Below, in pieces: positions 1 to 7,148 of a stretch of 64,000 bases of DNA. The stretch comes from a virus. The stretch covers positions 1 through 64,000 of the IMG/VR virus record IMGVR_UViG_3300032322_002570. One strand, given 5' to 3'. The translations under genes and the position numbers were made by a program. Position 1 is the stretch's first letter, and every line of letters begins with the position of its first letter. The notes under the pieces were generated by a model. The model did not search any database. It was given only the letters and a program-made list of their open reading frames with translations, and was not told the origin of the DNA.

Positions 1-467
1 CGCTGAACCGTGACATGAGACACGCCATACCGGGCGGCCACAGCCCTGCTGCCATTTCCTGACCCCGGCCGCTCGCGTCCCTCCACTAAACCAAGCTTCC
101 TGATCTCGCGCACCTGCTCTTCGGTGAGTTTCGCGTTCCAGTGACCTTCTCCCGGTGCTATACGGGGCTGCGGGCGATCTCCCCACTCCAAATTCTCCAG
201 TGTGTTGTCCGCTCGGTCACCATTAAGGTGAATAGCAAACTCCCTGCCCATCGGCTTGCGCACGAAGGTACTGAGTGCAAGTCTTGCCAGCGACAGGGGA
301 GACCCTTTGCCGCGCACGGGGTCCACCATGTAGATAACAAGATGACCTCGCCCCGTTTTGTACGGCTTGAGGACCCTACCGCTGGAGACCTGTTTCACGC
401 GACCATGGTCACTAACGAGGTACAGACCTTCATAGCCAGGAATCGGAAGCCACCGCTCTTCAGCCAT
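1..467 (-). CDS. NUMOD4/HNH homing endonuclease, 3' end cut by window edge
   Basis: An open frame with no stop before the left edge. It starts with ATG inside the last codons of the upstream gene (8-nt overlap). The N-terminus reads EERWLPIPGYEGLYLVSDHG, the NUMOD4 DNA-binding signature. An HNH-like core follows (LNGDRADNTLENLEWG), then a region resembling a helix-turn-helix (LTEEQVREIRKLG, AARYGVS). The family makes site-specific DNA cuts that spread its own gene in phage genomes. A second member lies about 220 nt further right, so two homing genes flank one small gene here. Confidence 0.8.
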   Translation of the reverse strand, partial: MAEERWLPIPGYEGLYLVSDHGRVKQVSSGRVLKPYKTGRGHLVIYMVDPVRGKGSPLSLARLALSTFVRKPMGREFAIHLNGDRADNTLENLEWGDRPQPRIAPGEGHWNAKLTEEQVREIRKLGLVEGRERPGSGNGSRAVAARYGVSHVTVQ

Positions 468-666
468 GCTCACGGTCCGCTCCGTCGTCCGCTAGCGCCG
501 CCTTGATACGACCCTCAAGATCCATCCAGGCATCAAACGCCGCGTTGTCGCGGTCATAGGGCGACAGCCCGGAGAAGTTGTACTTCCCTTCACCGCGCCG
601 GTAGGCGAGCACCTCCTTGCAGAGCTCCTTGAACGTGTGCATTGCGTCGTCGACCAAAGCTCTCAA
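460..666 (-). CDS. Hypothetical protein, 68 aa
   Basis: No family recognised. A charged soluble protein containing KYNFSGLSPYDRDNAAFDAW. The first possible start is TTG, with a GGAGG three bases upstream; an ATG eight codons in (position 642) is an alternative. Its stop overlaps the following homing-endonuclease gene by 8 nt, an arrangement seen many times in this arm. Confidence 0.55.
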   Translation of the reverse strand: MRALVDDAMHTFKELCKEVLAYRRGEGKYNFSGLSPYDRDNAAFDAWMDLEGRIKAALADDGADREHG

Positions 667-683
667 GATCCTCCACTATAGCA

Positions 684-1226
684 TCAATCCCGAACATGGA
701 TCCACGACCTGCGAGACCTGATCGCCAGGAACGTCGTCTTGCTGATGCCGTAGTCGACACAGGCCTTACTGCCTGGCCGTGTATCCCTCCGGATACGACG
801 CACATCAGCCTCCGTCATGACCGCCATCGGGTTGTCCTCTCCTAGCGCGATGCTGCCACGCTTCTTTCTGAGCTCCCACTGCTGATTCTTATCTAGCCAC
901 CTCAGGTTGCTGACGCAGACGTTCTCCTTGCGGCCATCGATGTAGTGCACGGTGTACCCCTTCTTGTGCCGAGGCGCAGGCAGAAACGCTTCTGTCACGA
1001 GCCTGGCAACAGAGCGCCAGTACCCACGCCCGCCCTTGCAGAGGCGCACGACAAGGTACGTCCCGTCCTCGCTGAGCCTGGGCTGCAGGAGCCGCCCTTC
1101 TATCGTCTGATGGGTTCGATCGCGCTTATGGACAACGCGCCCAACCGACCGCACGCGCCCTCTGTCGCTGACCTGATGGCTGTCCTCAAAGCCAACAACC
1201 GGCCTCCACTGCTCTGCCTGCTTCAT
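684..1226 (-). CDS. NUMOD4/HNH homing endonuclease, 180 aa
   Basis: Starts MKQAEQWRPVVGFEDSHQVS, the NUMOD4 module, and continues with an HNH core (VHYIDGRKENVCVSNLRW) and a C-terminal recognition segment with a possible helix-turn-helix (DYGISKTTFLAIRSRRSW). The open frame extends 46 codons further upstream, but the chosen ATG sits in an ATGA overlap with the preceding gene and begins exactly at the conserved domain. Probably a selfish endonuclease that cuts phage DNA lacking it. It is the same family as the partial gene at the window edge. Confidence 0.85.
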   Translation of the reverse strand: MKQAEQWRPVVGFEDSHQVSDRGRVRSVGRVVHKRDRTHQTIEGRLLQPRLSEDGTYLVVRLCKGGRGYWRSVARLVTEAFLPAPRHKKGYTVHYIDGRKENVCVSNLRWLDKNQQWELRKKRGSIALGEDNPMAVMTEADVRRIRRDTRPGSKACVDYGISKTTFLAIRSRRSWIHVRD

Positions 1227-1969
1227 TGGAGCCTCCCGATGGTCTTCTCTAGTACCGTGTCTGCAATCCCAACACGGTGCTCTTGTTGCTCTGCAGTGAA
1301 CGGCACCGTCTTCGCCGGCCGATCCATCAGGGCTGCCTTGATCCACCCGAGCGCGTGGGACCAATCCTCGGCATGGGGCTCTAGCCCCGCCCTGAAGGCC
1401 TCCAGGATCGCCTCACCCGGGTCACCGCGACCAAACACATCAGACGCCACGAACCGCGTCGGTACCTCATTGCGATCCCGGCAGTACAGTGCCCGCTCCG
1501 CGTACAGTAACGCCTTCAGCCGCTTACTGATCACCAGCGACTTGCTGATCGCCTTGTTGTAGTGCCCCACGGCAATCCCATGGTAGTGCCACGCCGCCAT
1601 GCTGGGCTCCCACAGTTTCAGAAGTGCCTCCCTGAGCGCATTGCAGAAGTAGTTATCATAGAAGTACACTGGACAGGTCATCATCCATTCCAGTGGCTGC
1701 ACGTTGCCCTTGAGCAGCGCAAGCCGCAGCACCTTTCTGATGTCCCAGCCGACCATATCGATCGGATGCTCCATCCGCTCAATCGTCTCCGGCCATCCCT
1801 TGAGCGACAGGTAGTCACGCGGCTCACCACAGTAGATGAACCGCACATCGTAGTCACTGTCTTCACGACTCATGCCCCACGCCCTGGAGCCCGACTCCCA
1901 GGCCCCGATCAACACGATGTTCTTTTCGCGCGTCAGGTCGCGCAGCTTTTGCCCGATCAGATCTTCCAT
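1223..1969 (-). CDS. RlaP-like nucleotidyltransferase (COG3541/YcgL type), 248 aa
   Basis: Polymerase-beta-type nucleotidyltransferase. Residues about 20-50 carry the pattern ESGSRAWGMSREDSDYDVRF, that is GSR followed by SDxDxR, which binds metal and nucleotide. The length fits the RlaP/YcgL family (PF10127), which is named for its association with RNA ligases. Its reaction here is not shown. This phage also encodes an RNA ligase, a polynucleotide kinase and a phosphatase near 19-21 kb, so a role in RNA end repair is a reasonable inference. The start overlaps the previous stop by one base (TAATG). Its first ten codons closely resemble those of the preceding gene, a trace of duplication. Confidence 0.75.
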   Translation of the reverse strand: MEDLIGQKLRDLTREKNIVLIGAWESGSRAWGMSREDSDYDVRFIYCGEPRDYLSLKGWPETIERMEHPIDMVGWDIRKVLRLALLKGNVQPLEWMMTCPVYFYDNYFCNALREALLKLWEPSMAAWHYHGIAVGHYNKAISKSLVISKRLKALLYAERALYCRDRNEVPTRFVASDVFGRGDPGEAILEAFRAGLEPHAEDWSHALGWIKAALMDRPAKTVPFTAEQQEHRVGIADTVLEKTIGRLQ

Positions 1970-2388
1970 TAAACCGTCTCCAAGATTGGACTGAAGTAGG
2001 GCCCCTTGACCCTTGCGCTCGCCTGGAAACAGGCATCAGCCTCCGCAAGTGTCAGGTCCTGCTCGATTGTAAGCGACGTGTCAATCCAGATCCTGATCAG
2101 ACTCCCAGGCGGCAGTGAACACACCCTCGGCCTGTAGTACCGCGTCAATAGAATGTCCATATCCGCAGGCAAGTCAAGCTTGTAACCAAGGCGGCCATCC
2201 CTGATCTTGCCATCCATCAAGTCCTGGAAGAGGTACTCACGACCCTCTTTTGAGAGTGAGAGCTCAAGCGCAATGTCACCCGCGTACACGTAACTCACGC
2301 GGCGCAGTCGTAGCGCATCAGCTAATCGCCTTCGTGTGCCAGGGTTAGGCATCGGATCACGTGGCTTCTGTCCGATCAGGCTTTCCAT
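1969..2388 (-). CDS. Hypothetical protein, tandem paralogue of the next gene, 139 aa
   Basis: No known family. It aligns over its last ~100 residues with the gene just upstream: both have a D-x-D/L-LL-x2-YY block, a PG-x-L-x-R block and a final GPY-x-SP-x-L-x-TV. Its first ten residues (MESLIGQKPR) instead match the start of the nucleotidyltransferase that follows (MEDLIGQKLR). This points to a tandem duplication that copied a gene junction. It is coupled to both neighbours by one-base stop/start overlaps. Confidence 0.7.
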   Translation of the reverse strand: MESLIGQKPRDPMPNPGTRRRLADALRLRRVSYVYAGDIALELSLSKEGREYLFQDLMDGKIRDGRLGYKLDLPADMDILLTRYYRPRVCSLPPGSLIRIWIDTSLTIEQDLTLAEADACFQASARVKGPYFSPILETV

Positions 2389-2792
2389 CAGACAGTCCTC
2401 AGAAGTGGACTCTTGTAGGGCCCCTCGACAGTCAGATCGAGATGCACAGGAACCTCGTCGATGTAAAAGGCCTGGGCTACGGTAAAAGTCTCGCCCTCCT
2501 GGACGACTAGCCTGACGAGCCGTCCAGGGGCAACCACATTGACATGCACATCGTAGTAGTCCAGCAGCAGGTCATCCATGCTGACCACCTCCTGAAACTT
2601 CACAGTACGCTTCAGCATCTCCACGATTGCCTCGGCCAGTAGCGATCTGGCCCGCTTGTTCGGCTTGAGCTCGATCGATCGAGGACTGACTTCGAGCACA
2701 TCCCGATCAGGACACGCACCCTTCGGCCAACTGCCTCGCAGAAACTCATTGAATCCGTCACTGGTCTGCCTCCAGGATGATACTTCACTCAT
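2388..2792 (-). CDS. Hypothetical protein, tandem paralogue, 134 aa
   Basis: Paralogue of the following gene with the same C-terminal pattern (GPYKSPLLRTV). The start is placed at the ATG in an ATGA overlap with the upstream gene (MSEVSSWRQTSDGF); a GTG five codons earlier is possible. Function unknown. It is mostly soluble and beta-rich in appearance, with no signal peptide or membrane segment. Confidence 0.7.
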   Translation of the reverse strand: MSEVSSWRQTSDGFNEFLRGSWPKGACPDRDVLEVSPRSIELKPNKRARSLLAEAIVEMLKRTVKFQEVVSMDDLLLDYYDVHVNVVAPGRLVRLVVQEGETFTVAQAFYIDEVPVHLDLTVEGPYKSPLLRTV

Positions 2793-3022
2793 TGGCATGA
2801 CTGACACCTGGTAGTAAGATCCGTGAGACCGACCACCAGTGCCAGGTAGCCCGTGGCCGCGAGTGAGAGTTGAAGCAGCACAACACTGGAATCGGGGGAC
2901 ACCCGTTTACGGTCAACGCAGTGCTGCAGGATAAAGTCGACGTACAGTGGGATGGGCAGTATCAGCAGGATGGCAAGGAACCCACCCGCAGCCTCCTGAA
3001 CCGCCGAAGGTTCACAGCCCAT
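2789..3022 (-). CDS. Small membrane protein, 77 aa
   Basis: Two hydrophobic stretches (GFLAILLILPIPLYVDFIL and VVLLQLSLAATGYLALVVGL) suggest two transmembrane helices. The ATG overlaps the preceding stop by one base (TGATG), which overrides a longer upstream extension in the same frame. It is the last of three adjacent small membrane proteins. A holin or superinfection role is possible but nothing in the sequence proves it. Confidence 0.6.
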   Translation of the reverse strand: MGCEPSAVQEAAGGFLAILLILPIPLYVDFILQHCVDRKRVSPDSSVVLLQLSLAATGYLALVVGLTDLTTRCQSCQ

Positions 3023-3207
3023 CACCACCTCCCACCCCGAGAGATGTCTGCGGCGGAGAACCTCATAGCGCAGCCGCAGGTCAGGCCGATCGCAAGCGAG
3101 AACGGAACCCGCCAGAGAGAATCGCCGGCCGGGATGGCGCTGGTGATCCAGGCAAGAAAGACCCAGGCTGCAGAAGAAAAGACGAGCAAGGACATAATGC
3201 GGATCAC
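3022..3207 (-). CDS. Small membrane protein, 61 aa
   Basis: Two predicted transmembrane segments (LLVFSSAAWVFLAWIT and WRVPFSLAIGLTCGCAM). Coupled by an ATGA overlap to the upstream gene and by TGATG to the downstream one. No family recognised. Confidence 0.6.
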   Translation of the reverse strand: MIRIMSLLVFSSAAWVFLAWITSAIPAGDSLWRVPFSLAIGLTCGCAMRFSAADISRGGRW

Positions 3208-3470
3208 AGAAGTTCATCGCGAATGGACTCGACGGCGCTGTACAGGACATAGCCCGCAGCGCATCCGACCGACAGATACCATAGCACGTCCTGGGCGCTG
3301 AGAGGCCCGCATGTGGTCGGCGTGTAGATCACGAGGTAAAACGGCAGTCCGAGCATGGCCACCAGGCGGGCGGCAGTGAAGACGGGAGTCATGGATCTAT
3401 TGCATGTTGTGCGGTTCAACAATACACCTGGGACCTCCCATGAAGGGGTATTGTCCGCTACCGCAGACAC
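3204..3470 (-). CDS. Small membrane protein, 88 aa, GTG start
   Basis: Hydrophobic segments VAMLGLPFYLVIYT and VLWYLSVGCAAGYVLY suggest two membrane helices. The GTG follows directly on the stop of the tiny upstream gene and has GAGGAGG eight bases ahead. The internal ATG at 3392 has no comparable ribosome-binding site. First of the three-gene membrane cluster. Confidence 0.6.
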   Translation of the reverse strand: MSAVADNTPSWEVPGVLLNRTTCNRSMTPVFTAARLVAMLGLPFYLVIYTPTTCGPLSAQDVLWYLSVGCAAGYVLYSAVESIRDELL

Positions 3471-3581
3471 TCAGAACACCTCCTCGATCACTTGCGCGAT
3501 CACGTCAAACGGCACACCATTGTCGTTCAACTGCGCCAGCGTGTATTGTCCAAACCAGGCCTCCTTGATTTCCTGATTCAC
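3471..3581 (-). CDS. Tiny hypothetical protein, 36 aa, GTG start
   Basis: Reads NQEIKEAWFGQYTLAQLNDN and then an amphipathic helix ending QVIEEVF. An in-frame stop two codons upstream leaves GTG as the only start. An extended -10 box lies 25 nt ahead. The 3' end carries the ribosome-binding site of the next gene. Acidic and soluble; function unknown. Confidence 0.5.
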   Translation of the reverse strand: MNQEIKEAWFGQYTLAQLNDNGVPFDVIAQVIEEVF

Positions 3582-3605
3582 GGGTTACACCACGGATACC
3601 CGGGA

Positions 3606-3614
3606 ATCCTAGCA
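3606..3614 (-). promoter_or_regulatory. Extended -10 promoter box TGCTAGGAT
   Basis: Matches the recurring TGnTAtnaT box of this phage. It lies 25 nt upstream of the GTG of the 36-aa gene. Confidence 0.45.
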
Positions 3615-3642
3615 CGGCAGCGGGTCCCCCGCCCTGCGCGTT

Positions 3643-4035
3643 TCAGCCGCCAGCCCTCTTCCTCGCCTTTGGGTTGGCCGACACGCCCTCAGGGAACTGG
3701 TGCCCGATCAGTCGCTGCTTCGCGCCCTCCTGGAGCTCCTCCCGCCTGATGCGCTCGGACTCATTCATGTTGCGGCGCATCGCCTGCTCCGCATCTTCGG
3801 GTGACATCTTGGCCGCGCGATTGATCACCGCCATCTTAGCAGACACCCTTCCCTCCTCGATCGGCCATTCCACCGTATAGGAGTTAACCTCTGGGAACGC
3901 CTCAATCCTGCTGTAGTTCGGGTTCTGGCCTACGGCGCGCAGGAAGACGCTGCGCCTGGTTGTCCATAGTTCCAGAATCCCCTGCGACTCGTCCCACGTC
4001 CACGATGTCTCATAGTAACGCTTCTCCGCCGGCAT
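3643..4035 (-). CDS. Hypothetical protein, 130 aa
   Basis: Starts MPAEKRYYETSWTWDESQG. Contains an aromatic N-terminal half (ILELWTTRRSVFLRAVGQNP) and a charged helical C-terminal half rich in Glu and Arg. No family recognised. The start is the ATG 32 nt downstream of a TGCTATCGT box; the frame is open further upstream, but across the promoter. Confidence 0.6.
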   Translation of the reverse strand: MPAEKRYYETSWTWDESQGILELWTTRRSVFLRAVGQNPNYSRIEAFPEVNSYTVEWPIEEGRVSAKMAVINRAAKMSPEDAEQAMRRNMNESERIRREELQEGAKQRLIGHQFPEGVSANPKARKRAGG

Positions 4036-4066
4036 AAGATCACTGCATCTACCCCATACTACGCTG

Positions 4067-4075
4067 ACGATAGCA
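4067..4075 (-). promoter_or_regulatory. Extended -10 promoter box TGCTATCGT
   Basis: Lies 32 nt ahead of the 130-aa gene, in a gap of about 110 bases that otherwise shows nothing. Confidence 0.35.
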
Positions 4076-4145
4076 GAAAACTTACACCAGGCCACTACTA
4101 CACCGCTAGACGCATCACCACATCCCCGACTCGCCCTAGAATGCG

Positions 4146-4319
4146 TTACTGGCCGCTCGGCCGTTGTTCCCTGAATCTTTCGATGAATGGCTCGTTTGGC
4201 ATATACCCTAGTCCCTTGCGCACCTCGTTCAAGTAGGACTCAATCGACTCCACATAGCCCAGCATGTAGGCCGGGTTTTCGCGGATCCAGTCGATCGCCT
4301 TCTGCGTGGCCTCATCCAT
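4146..4319 (-). CDS. Hypothetical protein, 57 aa
   Basis: MDEATQKAIDWIRENPAYML onward is helical and acidic. The ATG sits in an 8-nt overlap with the upstream gene. Last gene of a seven-gene overlapping run that ends in an intergenic gap. Function unknown. Confidence 0.6.
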   Translation of the reverse strand: MDEATQKAIDWIRENPAYMLGYVESIESYLNEVRKGLGYMPNEPFIERFREQRPSGQ

Positions 4320-4563
4320 GGCTACTGCACGGCAAGAGGCCGGGGTACTCGTGCTCATGCCCTGGGACATTCACCAGGACATGGTAGCGCCCGCCACCGC
4401 CAGACACCAGGCCCGGCAGCCTGCGCTCCCTGTCCATGAGTTTGACCATCTCGAAGATGCGCCAGATCGGCGTATGCGCCGGCACATGAAACTCGGCGCT
4501 GTCATAGTACTTGCCGCTGGGCTTGAAGTACTGGAGTTCAACCTTCTGCTCGCCATCAGTCAT
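4312..4563 (-). CDS. Hypothetical protein, 83 aa
   Basis: Beta-rich protein (KVELQYFKPSGKYYDSAEF, then RYHVLVNVPGHEHEYPGLL). The ATG has GGAGG at good spacing and overlaps the upstream stop by 8 nt. The fold suggests a small globular beta protein; no family was recognised. Confidence 0.6.
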   Translation of the reverse strand: MTDGEQKVELQYFKPSGKYYDSAEFHVPAHTPIWRIFEMVKLMDRERRLPGLVSGGGGRYHVLVNVPGHEHEYPGLLPCSSHG

Positions 4564-4816
4564 CACCACCCTCCAGGGCCTTGTCGGACTTCAGCCAGGA
4601 AAGGAACTTGGCGAGCTCCGGGTTGCGGCGAGCAAAGGTATTCCAGTAGCGATAGACATCTTGAGGCTCCGCCTTCCGGAAAGACGTTCCCTGCTCCGCC
4701 CAGTGCCGATCGAACTGATCAATCAGGGCCTGGTCAAACCGCGCCTTGATCCTGTCGAGCAGGGCCTCCTCGCGGTTGCGGTTGATGATGTCTCGAACGG
4801 TGGTGAACTCATCCAT
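4556..4816 (-). CDS. Hypothetical protein, 86 aa
   Basis: Helical and strongly charged (DIINRNREEALLDRIKARFD, then a Trp-containing segment and KFLSWLKSDKALEGGDD). Overlaps both neighbours by 8 nt. Function unknown. Confidence 0.6.
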   Translation of the reverse strand: MDEFTTVRDIINRNREEALLDRIKARFDQALIDQFDRHWAEQGTSFRKAEPQDVYRYWNTFARRNPELAKFLSWLKSDKALEGGDD

Positions 4817-4934
4817 CGCGGGCCTCCCTCGGCGCCTGGCAGTCTTCATAGTACAGCCTCCCCAGCCAGTATGCAAGCAGCCTGGGATCCTCTTCGTTGG
4901 CACGGAAACGGTAGCGGTTTATTGCTTCACTCAT
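4809..4934 (-). CDS. Hypothetical protein, 41 aa
   Basis: Short protein (NRYRFRANEEDPRLLAYWLG). The start is chosen at the ATG in an 8-nt overlap with the preceding stop. The frame is open much further upstream but runs antisense-like over the next gene. Confidence 0.5.
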   Translation of the reverse strand: MSEAINRYRFRANEEDPRLLAYWLGRLYYEDCQAPREARDG

Positions 4935-5151
4935 CGGAAACACCGTCAATCGCTTCATGCAGGGCCCACGCCTTGTCAGCGAGCTTGATTGCCTCCTTGG
5001 CGCTGCTAGTAAGCTCCCCATGAAAGGCCAGGCCGCCAACCAGGAGGTAAACATGATCGCCCAGAGCCTTGAGCAGAGCCGAAGCCTCGGCGAGCCTTAG
5101 ATCCACCCCGGACTCCTCGAGAATCTCTTCCGGTTTCGTTGGTTTTGTCAC
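4927..5151 (-). CDS. Hypothetical protein, 74 aa
   Basis: Helical protein (KPEEILEESGVDLRLAEASA, LLKALGDHVYLLV, AIKLADKAWALHEAI). ATGA overlap with the upstream gene. No family recognised. Confidence 0.6.
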   Translation of the reverse strand: MTKPTKPEEILEESGVDLRLAEASALLKALGDHVYLLVGGLAFHGELTSSAKEAIKLADKAWALHEAIDGVSDE

Positions 5152-5477
5152 GGAATCTCGTTGGCCATGCCGCTGACTGACCCCAATCCTATCACAACAC
5201 CAGCCTGGTAGCGAAACTGGCAGGAGCCCCTGGGGTTGTCGCAGTGACGCCGCAGCCAGGCCTTCGCCGCATCCGGCGGGAACTCCGCCCGGGTGTGCAG
5301 CATGCAGTTCCGCGACTTACCACAGGCCTCGCAGATCACAGTGGGGTTACTCCTCATGACAGATCCTCGGGGTGGCGGTGCGTCGCTCTGCGCCATGTTA
5401 GGAACGCCCGGGTAATCGGGGTTCTCGGCGCAGGCCTCCCCTAGGAGTTCCCATAGTGGTTTGCGTTGTTCATTCAT
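5148..5477 (-). CDS. Putative zinc-binding protein, 109 aa
   Basis: Two cysteine pairs, ICEACGKSRNC and RRHCDNPRGSC, could bind a metal ion. The ATG overlaps the preceding stop by 8 nt. Several ATGs lie further in, but this one keeps the coupling. Function unknown. Confidence 0.55.
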   Translation of the reverse strand: MNEQRKPLWELLGEACAENPDYPGVPNMAQSDAPPPRGSVMRSNPTVICEACGKSRNCMLHTRAEFPPDAAKAWLRRHCDNPRGSCQFRYQAGVVIGLGSVSGMANEIP

Positions 5478-5655
5478 TAGCTTCAGTCTCATCGTTGATT
5501 GGCGCCGCCCACTCAGGCCATACATCTGTCTCGCGTCCATCATCCAGCCGAACACGGATGCTGCCGTTCTGATGCAAGGCAATAACCGTAGATGCAAACT
5601 GCCCTGCAATTAACAGCCTGTCTCCTAGCTTGACTTTCGCTGATTGTTCAGTCAT
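5470..5655 (-). CDS. Hypothetical small beta-barrel-like protein, 61 aa
   Basis: KLGDRLLIAGQFASTVIALH followed by SIRVRLDDGRETDVWPEW has the strand pattern of KOW/SH3-like small barrels. This is inferred from pattern only. First gene of the overlapping run that continues to 4146. Confidence 0.55.
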   Translation of the reverse strand: MTEQSAKVKLGDRLLIAGQFASTVIALHQNGSIRVRLDDGRETDVWPEWAAPINDETEANE

Positions 5656-5666
5656 CGATGCCCCCT

Positions 5667-5921
5667 TCAGCCGCTCAGCGGCGGCACGGGACGTGGGGCG
5701 CCACTGCCCGCCCCTGCCAGTGGTGGCGATCCAGCAACTTTACGGGCTTGCATCTTCAGGGTAGCCACTCCACGAGTACAGCCATAGGCTCCACCCCCGC
5801 CGGCACCAGACATCTCACATGGCAGGCACCTGAGTATGGACTCAACCACGTCCTCACGGCCATCGGGGCTATGGTAACGGATCTCGTACTCGACCTCGAC
5901 AGTGATCTTCTCTTTAGTCAT
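5667..5921 (-). CDS. Hypothetical protein, 84 aa
   Basis: N-terminal beta segment (ITVEVEYEIRYHSPDGRED) typical of small phage beta proteins, then a Gly/Pro-rich tail. Starts in an ATGA overlap with the upstream gene. Confidence 0.55.
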   Translation of the reverse strand: MTKEKITVEVEYEIRYHSPDGREDVVESILRCLPCEMSGAGGGGAYGCTRGVATLKMQARKVAGSPPLAGAGSGAPRPVPPLSG

Positions 5922-6529
5922 GTCGCCACCCCGGAATCACTTTTCTCCATATCATCAGCAGCGAGGTTCAGGGCTTTTGCCAGCGTCCTCAGCCCAAGTG
6001 GTGTCCCAAACGTCACTGCAAACTTGCCGAACCATCCCTCGCTATCTCCTCCTGGCTCCGTCCCGAGCTCGACCAAGGATGGATCATCCGGCAATGGACG
6101 CACGACGACATAACCCTCATTGATCCAGACCTTGTAGCTCGTCTCTAGCAGTGATTCGGACATCAGGAATCTTCCCCGTGGTTCAGCCACAATGGTAGCA
6201 GCCTCAGCCGGATACGGCAAGAGCTCCAGCCCATCGCCGTAGTACGTGCCACTGGCGGCAGCGCTGAGCGCGTCCAGCACCCGGGTGTCCGCATCCAGAG
6301 CCCCGCAGACCTGATACAGAGCCCCGCATAGACCACGAAGCCGCTCAAGTTCCTCCAAGGCTGACTGACACTCGCCGAGAGCGGTGATCTCCTGCAGCGT
6401 CTGCTCCCGCTCCTTCCATTTGGCGCCCTCGTGGAACGCGTACTCAAACTGCTCCACCGATGGGACCTCGCCATCAGGGTACCGCTCCATGGCGTCGCGT
6501 ATTACCCTCCAGTTTGCTTGCTGGCTCAT
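5918..6529 (-). CDS. Hypothetical protein with a segment shared with a second gene, 203 aa
   Basis: Starts MSQQANWRVIRDAMERYPDG. Residues about 55-100 hold a helix and loop (LERLRGLCGALYQVCGA, then ASGTYYGDG) that recurs in the 179-aa gene at 11.3-11.8 kb (VARLRALCGVLKPICVA, ASRGLYDGD). The two genes are diverged paralogues sharing this block. Overlaps both neighbours by 4 nt. Function unknown. Confidence 0.65.
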   Translation of the reverse strand: MSQQANWRVIRDAMERYPDGEVPSVEQFEYAFHEGAKWKEREQTLQEITALGECQSALEELERLRGLCGALYQVCGALDADTRVLDALSAAASGTYYGDGLELLPYPAEAATIVAEPRGRFLMSESLLETSYKVWINEGYVVVRPLPDDPSLVELGTEPGGDSEGWFGKFAVTFGTPLGLRTLAKALNLAADDMEKSDSGVAT

Positions 6530-6738
6530 GGCCTACCCTTCTCCTCGGCTAGTAGTACCTGGTGCATGTTAGGCAGCCACTTCCGGTCAGTACCACCTCC
6601 ATCATCGATCAGCACATTCTTACCCTGCACATCCAGCAGGGCAGCCCGCCTGACTGCATAGTTGCCACGGTGCGTGTCGTAGTCGTCGAGCCACTCGATC
6701 TCGCGACCGACGAGTTTCCTGAGTTCAGAGGCTTTCAT
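6526..6738 (-). CDS. Hypothetical protein, 70 aa
   Basis: MKASELRKLVGREIEWLDDY then strands (AALLDVQGKNVLIDDGG). Looks like a small beta-barrel nucleic-acid or regulator type protein, but no family can be named. 4-nt overlaps on both sides. Confidence 0.6.
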   Translation of the reverse strand: MKASELRKLVGREIEWLDDYDTHRGNYAVRRAALLDVQGKNVLIDDGGGTDRKWLPNMHQVLLAEEKGRP

Positions 6739-7148
6739 GCGTCGTCCGGCAGGGCCTCGAGGGCGCGACGGATCTTTTCGATCGCTTCCTTGGTGAAACC
6801 CCAGACGATTGGCTGCCCGGCGTGCTTTAGCGCATTAGGGGTTTCCATCGCCTCCAGAGCCTGCTGCTTGAGGCTGGGCGATCTGGGGCGCATGGCCTCC
6901 TGCATGGCAATCGCCATCTCCTGACGTTGGCGAAGTGACACCTCTGGGTAGCAGGCCGAGTCAATCGACGTAACTCGATCAGAATTATCGAGCCACTCAA
7001 GGCAACGTAATAGTTGCTGATCAGCACCCCACGCCGCAGCGGCGCGAAAGCCATCGAAGTAAGAGCCATTAGACGAAGCAAGGAGTTTTTCAATGTCCTC
7101 GTCCGATGGAACAGGCACGCCCGAGGCGGGAACAGATAGTTCAGTCAT
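6735..7148 (-). CDS. Hypothetical protein of a SLKQ-AL repeat family, 137 aa
   Basis: The C-terminal half has PRSPSLKQQALEAMETP and then IEKIRRALEALPDDA. The adjacent gene carries the same two blocks (PRPPSLKQRALDELD and ILQALETLPND), so they are paralogues. Similar short blocks are known to me from hypothetical proteins of phages and cyanobacteria; this is memory, not a search. Start chosen at the ATG in an 8-nt overlap. Confidence 0.6.
   Translation of the reverse strand: MTELSVPASGVPVPSDEDIEKLLASSNGSYFDGFRAAAAWGADQQLLRCLEWLDNSDRVTSIDSACYPEVSLRQRQEMAIAMQEAMRPRSPSLKQQALEAMETPNALKHAGQPIVWGFTKEAIEKIRRALEALPDDA

Noticed and set aside
2870-3301. 143-aa plus-strand frame over the membrane-protein cluster
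   Set aside because: Antisense to three coupled genes with hydrophobic segments and start/stop overlaps; the plus-strand reading is polar and has no start signal.
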